Assembly (NCBI RefSeq): GCF_963664075.1
Contig: NZ_OY760916.1
Location: 496,001 to 560,000, forward strand
DNA from: an uncultured Desulfobulbus sp.
GTDB lineage: Bacteria; Desulfobacterota; Desulfobulbia; Desulfobulbales; Desulfobulbaceae
Direction of reading: 5' to 3'
DNA: 64,000 nt
Positions 7,560-16,591 of this stretch are shown piece by piece; positions within the stretch are counted from its first letter, which is position 1, and each line of letters starts with the position of its first letter. Both the position numbers and the translations under genes were made by a program. Below the pieces are notes generated by a model. The model worked only from the letters and a program-made list of their open reading frames with translations. It did not search any database and was not told the origin of the DNA.

Positions 7560-10010
7560 ATGGCTCAAAAAAAGCAGCATGGATCCACGGAGGAGCAGAA
7601 AAACGCCTATTTTTCAGGGAGCAGCAAAGATATCGATTATTTTGGTGCGACCGGAATTATCGATGAAGAATTTAAAGATATTCTGCGGAGGCGAAAGCAG
7701 GAGAAGTATGAGTTACCAGATGTACACCGGGTCGAAGACCTCTGTGGACTAGCCCTTTCGGGCGGTGGAATCCGTTCGGCGAGTTTTTCTCTTGGGGTTA
7801 TGCAGGCCCTTGCTTATAATCGCTGGCTCAAGGAATTTGATTATCTCTCCTCGGTTTCAGGGGGGGGCTATATCGGCTGCGGCCTGAGCTGGACAATCAA
7901 TCAGGACCCTACAAACTTTGGCCTGAGTGCAGATACCTTTCCCTATGCCTCCTTCCCTATGAGCGGTGAACCTCGCTCAATCACCGAACGGCAATCCCTG
8001 GAAGCGGCGGTCGATCAGCGAAACGAAACGAATCGTTGGTCAGGGAGGTTGCTCCATTTCCTGCGACAAAATGCCAATTACCTGATTCCTGGTTGTGGCC
8101 TCAATTTTTGTACCTTGATCTGGGTTGCCCTGCGAGGAGTGAGTATGGGGCTTTTTGTCTATGGAGGTCTGCTGGCATTGTTCTTTTTGTTGGCATCAAA
8201 GCTTCATCTTTTAGACCAGATAAACGTGCTGAATCAACTTCCCTACATCATGCGGGCAAATAGTTTTGTTGTTATCGCAGAAGTAGGTCTTGCGCTCTGT
8301 TTACTGACCATCCCTTTGTATTCTCTCTTTCCGTATATTTTGTATAAAAGGCAGGTTTTGTCCCGGGGGCAACACAAGAGCTCTTACCTGTTTCGGCGGT
8401 ATTACGAACGGGCTTCCGGCTGGGTGCTTCCCTGTTTTTTGGGCCTTTTGTTGCTGGGCTTGATTCCCTCCATCCACGGCTATCTGGTACAGCAAGGACA
8501 GACGTCTGCTGAGGAGATCACCCTCTCAGCTACGCTTGCCTTATCCCGTGAAGGGGATGCATCCAAGGCCGTTTCATTTGAGGCAAAGGCTTCAGGGCTA
8601 AAACAAACCAGAACGCCGGAGGCAGGACAGAAGCTCTGGCATGAGCTGTCCAGGGAAATGCGGGCCCTGTTCACCGGTATTCTTGCAGCTCTTATCGGCC
8701 TGAGTGCTGGAGTTGCCATCTTAATGAAGGGTATTCGCTCGGCCAGCGTTAAAATCCCTCTGCAACCGCTTGTTATAGTTGGTGTCAGTGCCTTGCTGTT
8801 TGCTATTTTATTGGTGGCGTATACGGTTGCCCGTGCTGTTCTAACCGTTGCCAGTGATGCCAGTCTGTTCTGGTTTATGGGGGGCGGTGGGATTCTGGTT
8901 TTTGTAATAGCGCTGGGGGCAAATATAAATCTCGTTTCCATTCATCGGTATTATCGTGATCGACTTATGGAGACTTTTATGCCTAATGTGGCTGAGGTAA
9001 TCCAGGGGCATTACGATGAGCGTGTTCATAGCGTTGGTGCCGATACAATGGGGCTTAAAGATTTACGTCATGGGATGTATCACATAATTAACACCAATGT
9101 GATTCTCGCCCATGCCAAGAAACCCAAGTACAAGAGTCGGGGAGGGGATAATTTCATTTTGAGCGCCCGTTACTGCGGCAGTAATGCCACCGGTTGGCAG
9201 TCAACGGATAATTTCATGCAAGGAGGCATGACTCTGGCCACTGCCATGGCTATCTCCGGCGCGGCCATCAATCCCAGTGCTGGTTGCGGTGGGGAAGGGG
9301 TGACGCGGCTGACAGCGCTATCGATTCTTATGGGACTGTTAAATTTTCGACTGGGCTATTGGGTGCCCAATCCCCGATATCACAACCATTCTTGGCGAGG
9401 AAAACTGCGTAACCCCAATTTTATTTATCCAGGGCTTTATGAGGTGGTGCTGCGTAGCTGGCTTAATGAGGATCGTTCGTATATTCAGCTTTCCGACGGG
9501 GGACATTTTGAAAATCTTGGCCTGTATGAGTTGATTCGCCGCAGGCTCCGGGTAATTGTGCTCTGCGATGCCGGGGCTGATGCCAAGTACTCATTTTCCG
9601 ATCTTGCCAATGCCATGCAAAAAATTCGAACTGACTTCGGGGCCATGATCATGATTGAAAACGAAGATCTTGCCCCTCTTATTCCCCAGGAAAATCCTGA
9701 GAAAGGTGAAGTTGCCTGTGCCCAGCAGGGGCATCTGATTGCGACTATAAAATATGCCGATAATAGCACCGGTACTTTGATCTATCTTACAACCACGTTT
9801 TTTAATGGCCTGAGCGCCGATCTTTATGGGTACAAAAAGGCTCATCCCAGTTTTCCTGATGAGTCCACAAGTGACCAGTTCTTCGATGAAAAGCAGTTTG
9901 AGGCCTACCGAGAGCTTGGTTTTCAAACTGCCTGGAAAATGATGAACTGTGTCGAGCAGGATGCCCGTCTTTACAAACAGGTCTGGCCTGCAGGCGTTGC
10001 TGGGGCATAA
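7560..10010 (+). CDS. Large membrane-associated patatin-like phospholipase
   Basis: 816 residues. The patatin (PNPLA) catalytic elements are visible: the oxyanion glycine loop SGGGIR at about 67-72, the nucleophile elbow SSVSGGGYIG with Ser100, and the catalytic Asp646 in SDGGHFENLG. The catalytic halves are separated by a long insertion carrying about six hydrophobic segments between roughly residues 165 and 465, so the enzyme is anchored in the inner membrane. The family hydrolyses acyl esters of phospholipids. GGAGG lies 5 nt before the ATG at 7560. The upstream TTG at 7548 overlaps the SD and was rejected. A strong hairpin follows the stop. Confidence 0.87.
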   Translation: MAQKKQHGSTEEQKNAYFSGSSKDIDYFGATGIIDEEFKDILRRRKQEKYELPDVHRVEDLCGLALSGGGIRSASFSLGVMQALAYNRWLKEFDYLSSVSGGGYIGCGLSWTINQDPTNFGLSADTFPYASFPMSGEPRSITERQSLEAAVDQRNETNRWSGRLLHFLRQNANYLIPGCGLNFCTLIWVALRGVSMGLFVYGGLLALFFLLASKLHLLDQINVLNQLPYIMRANSFVVIAEVGLALCLLTIPLYSLFPYILYKRQVLSRGQHKSSYLFRRYYERASGWVLPCFLGLLLLGLIPSIHGYLVQQGQTSAEEITLSATLALSREGDASKAVSFEAKASGLKQTRTPEAGQKLWHELSREMRALFTGILAALIGLSAGVAILMKGIRSASVKIPLQPLVIVGVSALLFAILLVAYTVARAVLTVASDASLFWFMGGGGILVFVIALGANINLVSIHRYYRDRLMETFMPNVAEVIQGHYDERVHSVGADTMGLKDLRHGMYHIINTNVILAHAKKPKYKSRGGDNFILSARYCGSNATGWQSTDNFMQGGMTLATAMAISGAAINPSAGCGGEGVTRLTALSILMGLLNFRLGYWVPNPRYHNHSWRGKLRNPNFIYPGLYEVVLRSWLNEDRSYIQLSDGGHFENLGLYELIRRRLRVIVLCDAGADAKYSFSDLANAMQKIRTDFGAMIMIENEDLAPLIPQENPEKGEVACAQQGHLIATIKYADNSTGTLIYLTTTFFNGLSADLYGYKKAHPSFPDESTSDQFFDEKQFEAYRELGFQTAWKMMNCVEQDARLYKQVWPAGVAGA

Positions 10011-10037
10011 TCCGTCCTTGCCCTTCAAGTGAATACC

Positions 10038-10072
10038 ATGGCAGGGGAAGGAGGCATGCCTTCCCCTGCCAT
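10038..10072 (+). terminator. Intrinsic terminator after the patatin gene
   Basis: Perfect 14-bp inverted repeat (10038-10051 with 10059-10072) around a 7-nt loop, GC-rich and followed by ATCAATTTTC. It begins 28 nt after the patatin stop codon. The T-tract is short but the stem is very strong. Confidence 0.75.
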
Positions 10073-10341
10073 CAATTTTCCGAGAGACGATAAAAATAGC
10101 TCTTTATGAAAAGATGCCGGAATCAGATGAAAATTGTATCTATTCTTGCTATGTTTGACTTGTCGTACATTGTTGGGAGCTCCTTTTTGGAGATCAGTCT
10201 TTCGAGCTGATCTGAAGGATGCATTGAGCGTGAATCCGTGTGCATACATCGGTTTAGTGTGCCGGGATGGATGGAGTGTTATTTGAGTATTGTTTGTTTT
10301 TTTGTTGGCCGTTTTTGTGAAGAAAATATGAGTTATTATGG
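10073..10341. other. Intergenic region before the GNAT gene
   Basis: No gene is seen. It holds a small palindrome (AGATCAG 10191-10197 with CTGATCT 10207-10213) and a T-rich stretch near 10285-10320. No confident promoter was found. Confidence 0.4.
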
Positions 10342-10830
10342 GTGAATGCCGTGATTTTTCATCGGCCCCTCCAGGCCTCAGATCTCTCTTTGATCTGTAC
10401 TTTTGTCCAGAGTGCTGAAGAGCTATTTTATTTTTTCCCGACGGCCACGTATCCTTTGAGTGTTGGGCAGTTGTCTACAAGCATAACAGAACGCGTAGCC
10501 CCCACAGTGGTTGAAAACGGAGGTCAGGTTGTTGCTTTTGCCGATCTGTATCGTGTGAAACACAGCGACTATTGCAACATCGGTAACGTTATCGTCGCTC
10601 CAGAAGCCAGGGGACGCGGCATGGCACGTTATCTGATAGCACAGATGATAAAAATTGCCCGGAGAAAGCAGGGGGCTAAAGAGGTGCGTATCTCCTGTTT
10701 TAATCACAATACAGCCGGGTTGTTGTTGTATACCGGGCTTGGATTTCACCCCTATGGCTTGGAAGAACGGCTAGACTGGCGAGGGGAGCGGGTAGTGCTG
10801 GTGCATCTGCGCAAGTCGTTTGTGTCGTGA
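10342..10830 (+). CDS. GNAT-family N-acetyltransferase
   Basis: A 162-residue protein with the GNAT fold. The acetyl-CoA-binding motif A reads VIVAPEARGRGMARYLI (about 93-109, with the R-G-R-G-M-A pyrophosphate loop), and motif B has SCFNHNTAGLLLYTGLGF near 129-146. The substrate cannot be told from sequence; small molecules, protein N-termini and aminoglycosides are all known for this superfamily. The start is GTG. An ATG 4 nt earlier is in another frame. The gene stands alone, with gaps of 331 nt before and 110 nt after it. Confidence 0.86.
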   Translation: MNAVIFHRPLQASDLSLICTFVQSAEELFYFFPTATYPLSVGQLSTSITERVAPTVVENGGQVVAFADLYRVKHSDYCNIGNVIVAPEARGRGMARYLIAQMIKIARRKQGAKEVRISCFNHNTAGLLLYTGLGFHPYGLEERLDWRGERVVLVHLRKSFVS

Positions 10831-10940
10831 TGGAACCAGGGGAACGATCTTATTCGAGCCCAGCTTATGCAAGATCTCCTCAAGTATGAGTATGGTGCTT
10901 TCCCGTTATAGGAATAAAAATATAAATTGGAGGTAGCTTT

Positions 10941-11693
10941 ATGGAAACAGCAATTCAAACAAGGATTAGTAATCTACTTACCCCGGTTGCCCAGGGAGTT
11001 GGGGTGAGAGATGTTCGCATAGGCCTGGGGTACACCTGTGTAGAACTGGATAATGGACAGGCTGGGCTTTCCTGGACTGCAAAATCACATGTGGGGAGTT
11101 GCAGTCATCTACCGACGGCCGGTACTCTGGCTGGACAACCGGCAGAGGCTTTGCTGGGGCTGTTGGGAGGGCTTGGGCAGTCGCTTGCCAAATCGGTCGG
11201 GCTAGCCACGGCCAACGCCCTGGCCGCAGGACTTGAAAGGCCTGAGTCTACCGCTATTGAGATCCTTGAGCTCATAGACGTGCAGCCAGCGGAGCATGTG
11301 GCCATGGTTGGCTTTTTCGGTCCTGTGGTACCACGGTTGAAAAAGATTGGTTGCAGGTTGGATATTGTGGAACTTGATGCCAATAAGGGTGGAACCTTGA
11401 CACCAGAAGAAGGGAGAGCCTCTTTAGCCGCCTGTGATGTGGCGATTATTACCGCAACGTCTTTGATCACTGGCACCATGGATGTATTACTTGCCGGATT
11501 AGGCAATCCGCGGGCAGCTGTGTTGCTGGGGCCATCAACCTTTATGCGACCGGAGGTGTATGTCGGTACCAAGCTGACCCATCTTGCGGGATCTTGGGTT
11601 AGAGATTCCCGGCCGGTGGCCCAGATCGTTTCTGAAGGCGGTGGAACTAAAATTTTAAAGAAGCATCTCGAGTTTGCTACAATTCCCCTCTAG
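10941..11693 (+). CDS. DUF4213/DUF364 protein (putative heavy-metal chelation domain)
   Basis: 250 residues. The N-terminal part (about 1-90) fits DUF4213 and the C-terminal part (about 110-245) the Rossmann-like DUF364: hydrophobic strand VAMVGFFGPVV, an acidic IVELD strand end, then CDVAIITATSLITGTMD and LLGPSTFMRPEV. These proteins are linked by context in other genomes to metal or cofactor metabolism, often in anaerobes and methanogens, but no activity is proven. The SD TTGGAGG stands 7 nt before ATG. The gene is monocistronic and ends in a clear terminator. Confidence 0.83.
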   Translation: METAIQTRISNLLTPVAQGVGVRDVRIGLGYTCVELDNGQAGLSWTAKSHVGSCSHLPTAGTLAGQPAEALLGLLGGLGQSLAKSVGLATANALAAGLERPESTAIEILELIDVQPAEHVAMVGFFGPVVPRLKKIGCRLDIVELDANKGGTLTPEEGRASLAACDVAIITATSLITGTMDVLLAGLGNPRAAVLLGPSTFMRPEVYVGTKLTHLAGSWVRDSRPVAQIVSEGGGTKILKKHLEFATIPL

Positions 11694-11697
11694 AATC

Positions 11698-11741
11698 ACA
11701 GGTGCTGCATTGATTTCTGCAGGACACAATGCGGCACCTGT
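11698..11741 (+). terminator. Intrinsic terminator after the DUF364 gene
   Basis: A 15-bp stem (11698-11712 with 11727-11741, one G-T pair) around a 14-nt loop, followed by a T-rich run up to about 11762. It starts 4 nt after the stop codon and separates this gene from the convergent dioxygenase gene. Confidence 0.85.
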
Positions 11742-11773
11742 AAGGTCCTTTCTTTTTAATTTGTCAGCAGTTT

Positions 11774-12592
11774 TCAGGCAGTCCCTTCCCAGAGTATGCT
11801 GCAGGTCTGCTTTCCAATAACCTGATCATCAAAGACGATCTTACCTCGCTCTTGAGTTATTCCGCAACAGACATGGAGTGGGAGCAGGTGTTCCTCCCGG
11901 GGGTGACAGTAGCGGGCCAGGGGGGCATCTTCCCAGTTGATCAACCGGTCTTCGCGTTCCGCGTTCTGCAGTCCTGGAGATGTGCAGGTCTCGATAAGCC
12001 ATTCATTAAAGGCCTCCGCCTTGCGATCGTGACCATCGGGATCGGTTTCAAAAAAAGCGCGCATATTATGAAAGGAAAACCCAGAACCAAGGATCAGAAT
12101 CGGTTCGCTGTACAAGGGTGCAAGGGCTTTACCAAGATCGAGATGTGCCTGGGGGGAGAGCCCCTGCAGTAAAGAGAGCTGGATGCAGGGAATGTCCGCC
12201 TGGGGATAGATCAGCTTGAGAGGGATAAACACACCATGGTCAAAGCCTCGCTTGTGTTCGAGAACTGGGGAGAATCCAGCATCTGCCAGCAGGCCAGAAA
12301 TTTTTTGTGCGAGCTCAGGTTGCCCCGGGGCGGGATAGGTTATTGAATAACTTTCTTCGGGGAATCCGTAATAATCATAAACAAGTTCCGGCTTATCTGA
12401 CGCTGTCAGGGTCGGTTGTGCAGCCTCCCAGTGGGCGCTGATTACAATAATCGCCTTGGGTCTTCGGAGTTTATTTGTAAGTGAGCTGAGAAATTGTACC
12501 AGGTGTTGGTGTGTGGGCTCGCCCAAAAGTGGTAGCGGTCCCCCACCATGTGGTATATACAGGACCTGGGCCTGGAGGGGTGTTGTCTCCAT
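11774..12592 (-). CDS. DODA-type extradiol ring-cleavage dioxygenase (LigB fold)
   Basis: 272 residues of the class III extradiol dioxygenase / 4,5-DOPA dioxygenase type (YgiD-like). The metal-ligand histidines are visible: His15 in IPHGGGPLP, His54 in SAHWE, His119 in FDHGVFIPL, and a late HPREEHLLPL. Family members cleave catecholic rings or act on related aromatic substrates using zinc or ferrous iron; the substrate here is unknown. The ATG at 12592 has GGAGG 5 nt upstream, which decides the start. The longer frame from TTG at 12658 adds 22 residues without family similarity and has no SD. It is the only minus-strand gene in the first 24 kb. Confidence 0.9.
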   Translation of the reverse strand: METTPLQAQVLYIPHGGGPLPLLGEPTHQHLVQFLSSLTNKLRRPKAIIVISAHWEAAQPTLTASDKPELVYDYYGFPEESYSITYPAPGQPELAQKISGLLADAGFSPVLEHKRGFDHGVFIPLKLIYPQADIPCIQLSLLQGLSPQAHLDLGKALAPLYSEPILILGSGFSFHNMRAFFETDPDGHDRKAEAFNEWLIETCTSPGLQNAEREDRLINWEDAPLARYCHPREEHLLPLHVCCGITQERGKIVFDDQVIGKQTCSILWEGTA

Positions 12593-12739
12593 GGAGGCCT
12601 CCAAAAAAGCGGGGTAGTAAATTTTTCCAGATGTATTGAAAAGGTAAGACTCTGTCAAAGCTTTGGCAAGCGGAGAGCCTCGCAGGGGGAATGGAAATTT
12701 GGTGCAAATGACACCTGATCATTACCTGGGGGAGCAGTG

Positions 12740-12768
12740 TTGACTTCGAGACTGTAACCCTCTATAGT
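12740..12768 (+). promoter_or_regulatory. Sigma70-type promoter of the binding protein-diguanylate cyclase pair
   Basis: TTGACT (12740-12745) and TATAGT (12763-12768) with exactly 17 nt between them. Each hexamer differs from consensus at one position. Transcription would start near 12775, upstream of both candidate starts of the solute-binding protein gene. This is the best-looking sigma70 promoter found in the window. Confidence 0.62.
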
Positions 12769-12807
12769 GGGAGGTACTTCATTGAAATGTCCATGTTTTC
12801 TTAGCAA

Positions 12808-13683
12808 ATGCACAAATGTGTTTCGGCTTTGACTCTGCCGTGCGCTTCCAAAATAAGCTGGGAACAGCCTATGCACCTACTGCCTTGTATGTTGAGAGTT
12901 TTGCTGATTGTTGCAGTCAGTATCTGCTGCGATATTCGCGTGGGCGTTACCCAGGACAGATTAGGGACGATTGAGACAAAGGGGATACTGCGTGTTTGCA
13001 TTTGGCCTGGTTACTATGGCATCAGTTTTCGTAACCCTAAAACCAATCAACTCTCTGGCGTCGATATTGATATGGCCCGTGAATTGGCCCATGATCTAGG
13101 GCCTCATATCCAGGTACATTTTGAGGACAGCTCCTTTGCCAGGCTTTCAGATGATCTCCTCTCCAATCGATGCGATATCGCCATGTTTGCAATTGGGATC
13201 ACCGAAAAACGAAAAAAAACGTTGTCTTTTACCCGGCCACATCTACAAAGTGACATTTACGCAATCACCACTCGCAGCAATCGCCGTGTTCAAAACTGGC
13301 AGGATATTGATCAGCCTGGGGTGGTGGTGGCGGTGGTCAAAGGGACGTTGCACGAACCTCTAATGCGTAAGAAGCTCAAACACGCCACGCTCGAAGTGTT
13401 GGATACACCGTTTGCCCGTGAGCAAGAAGTCGAATCTGGCCGGGCCGATGTGTTCATGACCGACTATCCTTACAGCCGCCGTATGCTCGCTCATTCCGAT
13501 TGGGCTCGTTTGGTCGCCCCTCCAAAAAACTACCATATCACCCCCTATGCCTATGCATTGGCTCCAGGGGATGAGCCCTGGATGCAACGGGTGGAGCAGT
13601 TTGTTGCCCAAAGTAAAGCCGACGGCCGACTACTGGCTATTTGCAAGCGGCATCATCTTGCCGCCATGGCGCGTCTTGATTAA
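12808..13683 (+). CDS. Orphan periplasmic amino-acid-type binding protein (SBP_bac_3)
   Basis: The mature part (from about residue 53) has the family-3 solute-binding fold: GILRVCIWPGYYGISFR, then GVDIDMARELAHDLG, CDIAMFAIGITEKRKKTLSFTRP and a final GDEPWMQRVEQFV. The hydrophobic signal sequence spans about residues 27-48, so the ATG at 12871 (residue 22) may be the true start, giving a normal-length signal peptide; neither start has a strong SD. No ABC permease or ATPase gene is nearby. Instead a membrane diguanylate cyclase begins 15 nt after the stop, which suggests that this protein senses a ligand for the cyclase rather than for transport. Confidence 0.85.
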   Translation: MHKCVSALTLPCASKISWEQPMHLLPCMLRVLLIVAVSICCDIRVGVTQDRLGTIETKGILRVCIWPGYYGISFRNPKTNQLSGVDIDMARELAHDLGPHIQVHFEDSSFARLSDDLLSNRCDIAMFAIGITEKRKKTLSFTRPHLQSDIYAITTRSNRRVQNWQDIDQPGVVVAVVKGTLHEPLMRKKLKHATLEVLDTPFAREQEVESGRADVFMTDYPYSRRMLAHSDWARLVAPPKNYHITPYAYALAPGDEPWMQRVEQFVAQSKADGRLLAICKRHHLAAMARLD

Positions 13684-13698
13684 GCTGATGGGAATCCA

Positions 13699-15606
13699 GT
13701 GATTGTACCGCGTGCTTTAAGGCACCATCTCGTTTTTCTGGTTCTGGCAACTTTGGGGGTGGTGCTCGTCTTGTTCAGTACGGCCTTTGTCCTTGATCAC
13801 CACCGACGGTCCACCATTCAAGAAGGGTTTTTACAAAGTGCGTATCATGCGCGAAACTTTGAAGAGCAGCTGACTCGTGCATTGGAGAGCACCCTAGGCC
13901 TGGCAGATTTTATTGCTGCCGTCTCCCTGGAGGTTCCCGATGAGCAAACCAATGTCCTGTTGACTCGCCTGCTGCGCCAAAGTCCTTTCCTCCGTTCTCT
14001 TTCCACAGTCGATCATCAGGGATATATTACTGCCAGCTCAACACCCAAAGCAGTTGGGCGTCAGCTGGAGCTTGCCGAATTTTTTCCCCAGGTTGCAGAT
14101 ATACGGGAGACGCTCCTGCGCATTGGCCAGCCTTGGCTGGGACGCGATGTCGATCGAGGTGTCCCTGTTATCCATGGTCAGAGGGTGTCTTTACGTTCCC
14201 TTGGTTTTATTCCGATACTTGTGGGGGGCCAGTACAGCACAACGCAAATATTTTTATTGGCCGCTGTCAATCCAGATTATTTTATCAATTATTACACCCA
14301 GTGGCTTCCCCCTGCCATAGGTCTGGTCGAGATTTTACGCTACGATCAGCAGCCTCTGTTCACCAGTGGATCAGTACTTACCTCTCACCCGGATTCAGAG
14401 CTAGACTTTGCCCTGCGTTTAAGGAATGCAGAGATTGGTCAATACCCCAGTCGCATTGAGCAGTGGGGGACCACGCTCACCGCCTACCGTGCATCACGCA
14501 GGTTTCCCCTTGTCGTCAAGATTCATCTTTCTCAGGAGCAGGTACTGAGTAAATGGCGTCAGGAGAGTTTACGTACCGTCATTCTTGTGGGCATGACCCT
14601 GGTCGTTTTGCTCTACCTCGGCGCAACCTTTTATCGGCGACAACAGAGGTTGGTCGCTCAGCGTGCAAACCAGAGACGCCGTGAGTACGAGCAGTTGGCG
14701 GCAACAGTCTTTGAGACCGTACTTGAGGCGGTCATGGTGACCGATAATGAACAGAAAATTATCACCGTTAATCCAGCTTTTACCCGTATTACCGGCTATA
14801 GCAAAAAAGAGGCCATCGGTTCTGATTTGAGGTTACTTGCTTCAGGATATCAGCAAGAAGATTTTTTGGATAAAATCGATAATTTGCTAACAGGGCAGGG
14901 ACGTTGGGAAGGTGAGGTCCGTAGCCGTCGTAAAAATGGTGAAATTTTTGTGGCCTGGTTTTCTATTACTCAGGTGCTGGGCGATCAGGACCAGGTGCTT
15001 TATCTGGTCAGTGGCTTTTCTGATATTACCGAATACTGCGCCGAAGCCGAGCGTATCTCCCATCTGGCACATCATGATCTGCTCACCGGTCTGCCCAATC
15101 GAGCCCTGCTGATGGATCGATTGCGTCAGGCTGTGAGGCAGGCCCATCGCGATCGGACTCTCCTGGCTTTACTTTTTTTTGATCTGGATAGATTCAAACC
15201 CGTCAATGACAATATGGGCCACTTGGTGGGGGATTTATTACTTAAGGCACTCTCAACGCGATTGCAGGACATTCTACGGGTTTCAGATACCCTGGCCCGG
15301 TTGGGTGGTGATGAGTTTGTCTTGGTGCTGCCTAATATCAAATCCAGCGAAGATGCCTGTAAAGTTGCAGAAAAGATTCGCCAATCATTAGCGTTGCCAT
15401 TTCACCTTGAAGGCCACCAAATAGAAATTTCAGTTTCCATTGGGGTTGCGTTTTTTCCCGATCACAGCGTCGATGAATTAGGATTAATGCGCTGTGGTGA
15501 TTTGGCCATGTATCAGGCCAAGGCTGCCGGTGGCGATCAGTATGCCGTATACCAAAGGCAGGAGTCCTCAACTCCCCGTTCGAGTGGAGAGAGGCTTGGG
15601 GCGTGA
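13699..15606 (+). CDS. Membrane PAS-GGDEF diguanylate cyclase
   Basis: 635 residues: TM1 about 12-34, a periplasmic Cache-like region to about 285, TM2 about 290-312, a PAS domain about 335-455 (VNPAFTRITGYSKKEAIG) and a GGDEF domain to about 620. The active loop GGDEF is at 536-540. An RxxD inhibitory site (RVSD, 527-530) stands exactly five residues before it, so an active, product-inhibited cyclase making c-di-GMP from two GTP is expected. There is no EAL domain. GTG is the start. It follows a solute-binding protein by 15 nt; a Vibrio-type NspS-MbaA arrangement is the closest known parallel. Confidence 0.92.
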   Translation: MIVPRALRHHLVFLVLATLGVVLVLFSTAFVLDHHRRSTIQEGFLQSAYHARNFEEQLTRALESTLGLADFIAAVSLEVPDEQTNVLLTRLLRQSPFLRSLSTVDHQGYITASSTPKAVGRQLELAEFFPQVADIRETLLRIGQPWLGRDVDRGVPVIHGQRVSLRSLGFIPILVGGQYSTTQIFLLAAVNPDYFINYYTQWLPPAIGLVEILRYDQQPLFTSGSVLTSHPDSELDFALRLRNAEIGQYPSRIEQWGTTLTAYRASRRFPLVVKIHLSQEQVLSKWRQESLRTVILVGMTLVVLLYLGATFYRRQQRLVAQRANQRRREYEQLAATVFETVLEAVMVTDNEQKIITVNPAFTRITGYSKKEAIGSDLRLLASGYQQEDFLDKIDNLLTGQGRWEGEVRSRRKNGEIFVAWFSITQVLGDQDQVLYLVSGFSDITEYCAEAERISHLAHHDLLTGLPNRALLMDRLRQAVRQAHRDRTLLALLFFDLDRFKPVNDNMGHLVGDLLLKALSTRLQDILRVSDTLARLGGDEFVLVLPNIKSSEDACKVAEKIRQSLALPFHLEGHQIEISVSIGVAFFPDHSVDELGLMRCGDLAMYQAKAAGGDQYAVYQRQESSTPRSSGERLGA

Positions 15607-15761
15607 TTCTCCTGGATTTGCCAAAACCGTAATCTTGGTTTATTCTCCTGCTGACGCACTGATGAATGCTCACGGATTCAGGGAAGAGTGAGTACAAAAA
15701 GGGGACGGAGGTTTTGACTTTTGGGTATCTCTTCTCCTCTATGATTTAAAAATGAGGTTGC

Positions 15762-16571
15762 ATGCATTTTTTTCACCGATGGTTTCTTGTTCTGGGATTG
15801 TTGTTTGTGTTCTTGTCTGCCCTGCCGGTTCAGGCTTCTCAGCCAAATCCTCTTGGTGTGCAACAGGCACAGTATCCTGAAGATGAAATCGTTCGTCGCC
15901 GAGAACTCATCAACAGCCGGATCAAGAAGACTGAGCGTGTAGCTCGAGCCAAATCCGGCAGCGTGGGGACCTCACTCGTTCCCATCCCCACGGCGGTTGC
16001 TCTCAGTGGACGCCTGACGATTCATGGAGGGAACACGTCAACTTTTTATGGCAAGGTTCGTCGTCAAATCGACTACACTATTTCAGAACGTTTTTTGGGA
16101 AATCTGATCGTCACCCGCTATTACGATCGCAATAAAAAGCGGTACACTAATCGGGAAGACTACGCCCTGGATACCATCTCCATGGAGATTGATGCCTCTG
16201 ATTTCAGCGGCAAAGTCTGCAGTAAATACGCGGGATCACCCCCGAGCTGTACCAATTGGTTGAAACTTGATCTCTGGCAGATCGCCGATGGCGAAGAATA
16301 TCCGGGCCGAAACAGTAGTGTTGTGACTGCCAGCAGTGATAAAAATAATGTAACCCTGCGAATGAATGGGCCAGATATTCTCTTTGTGCCCTCCCAGGGC
16401 AAACAGTGGTTGAAGTCAGGGTGCGGTGATATGGTGCAGAAACAGTTTACTCGAAAAGAGTTTGCTCAAATGCTGAAAAAAAAGAAGATCACCGTCAAGA
16501 AGGTGCTTGGCAAAACCCTTCCCGGCTGTGATCCTGACTCAAAGGTTTCGTTGCAAATCAACCTCAAATAA
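15762..16571 (+). CDS. Secreted protein of unknown function
   Basis: A clear signal peptide (about 1-25, ending VQA) is followed by a polar, basic stretch (25-65) and a globular domain with four cysteines in pairs (CSKYAGSPPSC at about 150-160, later CGDM and GCDPDS), suggesting disulphides in the periplasm. The C-terminal Lys-rich segment precedes the last Cys. I do not recognise the family. GAGG precedes the ATG by about 4 nt. The next gene, also encoding a secreted protein, starts 20 nt downstream, so the two are probably cotranscribed. Confidence 0.75.
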   Translation: MHFFHRWFLVLGLLFVFLSALPVQASQPNPLGVQQAQYPEDEIVRRRELINSRIKKTERVARAKSGSVGTSLVPIPTAVALSGRLTIHGGNTSTFYGKVRRQIDYTISERFLGNLIVTRYYDRNKKRYTNREDYALDTISMEIDASDFSGKVCSKYAGSPPSCTNWLKLDLWQIADGEEYPGRNSSVVTASSDKNNVTLRMNGPDILFVPSQGKQWLKSGCGDMVQKQFTRKEFAQMLKKKKITVKKVLGKTLPGCDPDSKVSLQINLK

Positions 16572-16591
16572 TACCTTTTGCAGGAGGCGTG

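Noticed and set aside
7860-7867. Eight-G run in the patatin gene as a phase switch
   Set aside because: It encodes the conserved glycines of the nucleophile elbow, and runs of 8 occur elsewhere in the window, so length alone is not notable.
12593-12658. TTG-started extension of the dioxygenase
   Set aside because: It has no SD and no family similarity, while GGAGG precedes the ATG at 12592.
15710-15761. TTGACT-TATGAT promoter before the secreted protein
   Set aside because: The spacer is about 20 nt, which is too long for a confident call.
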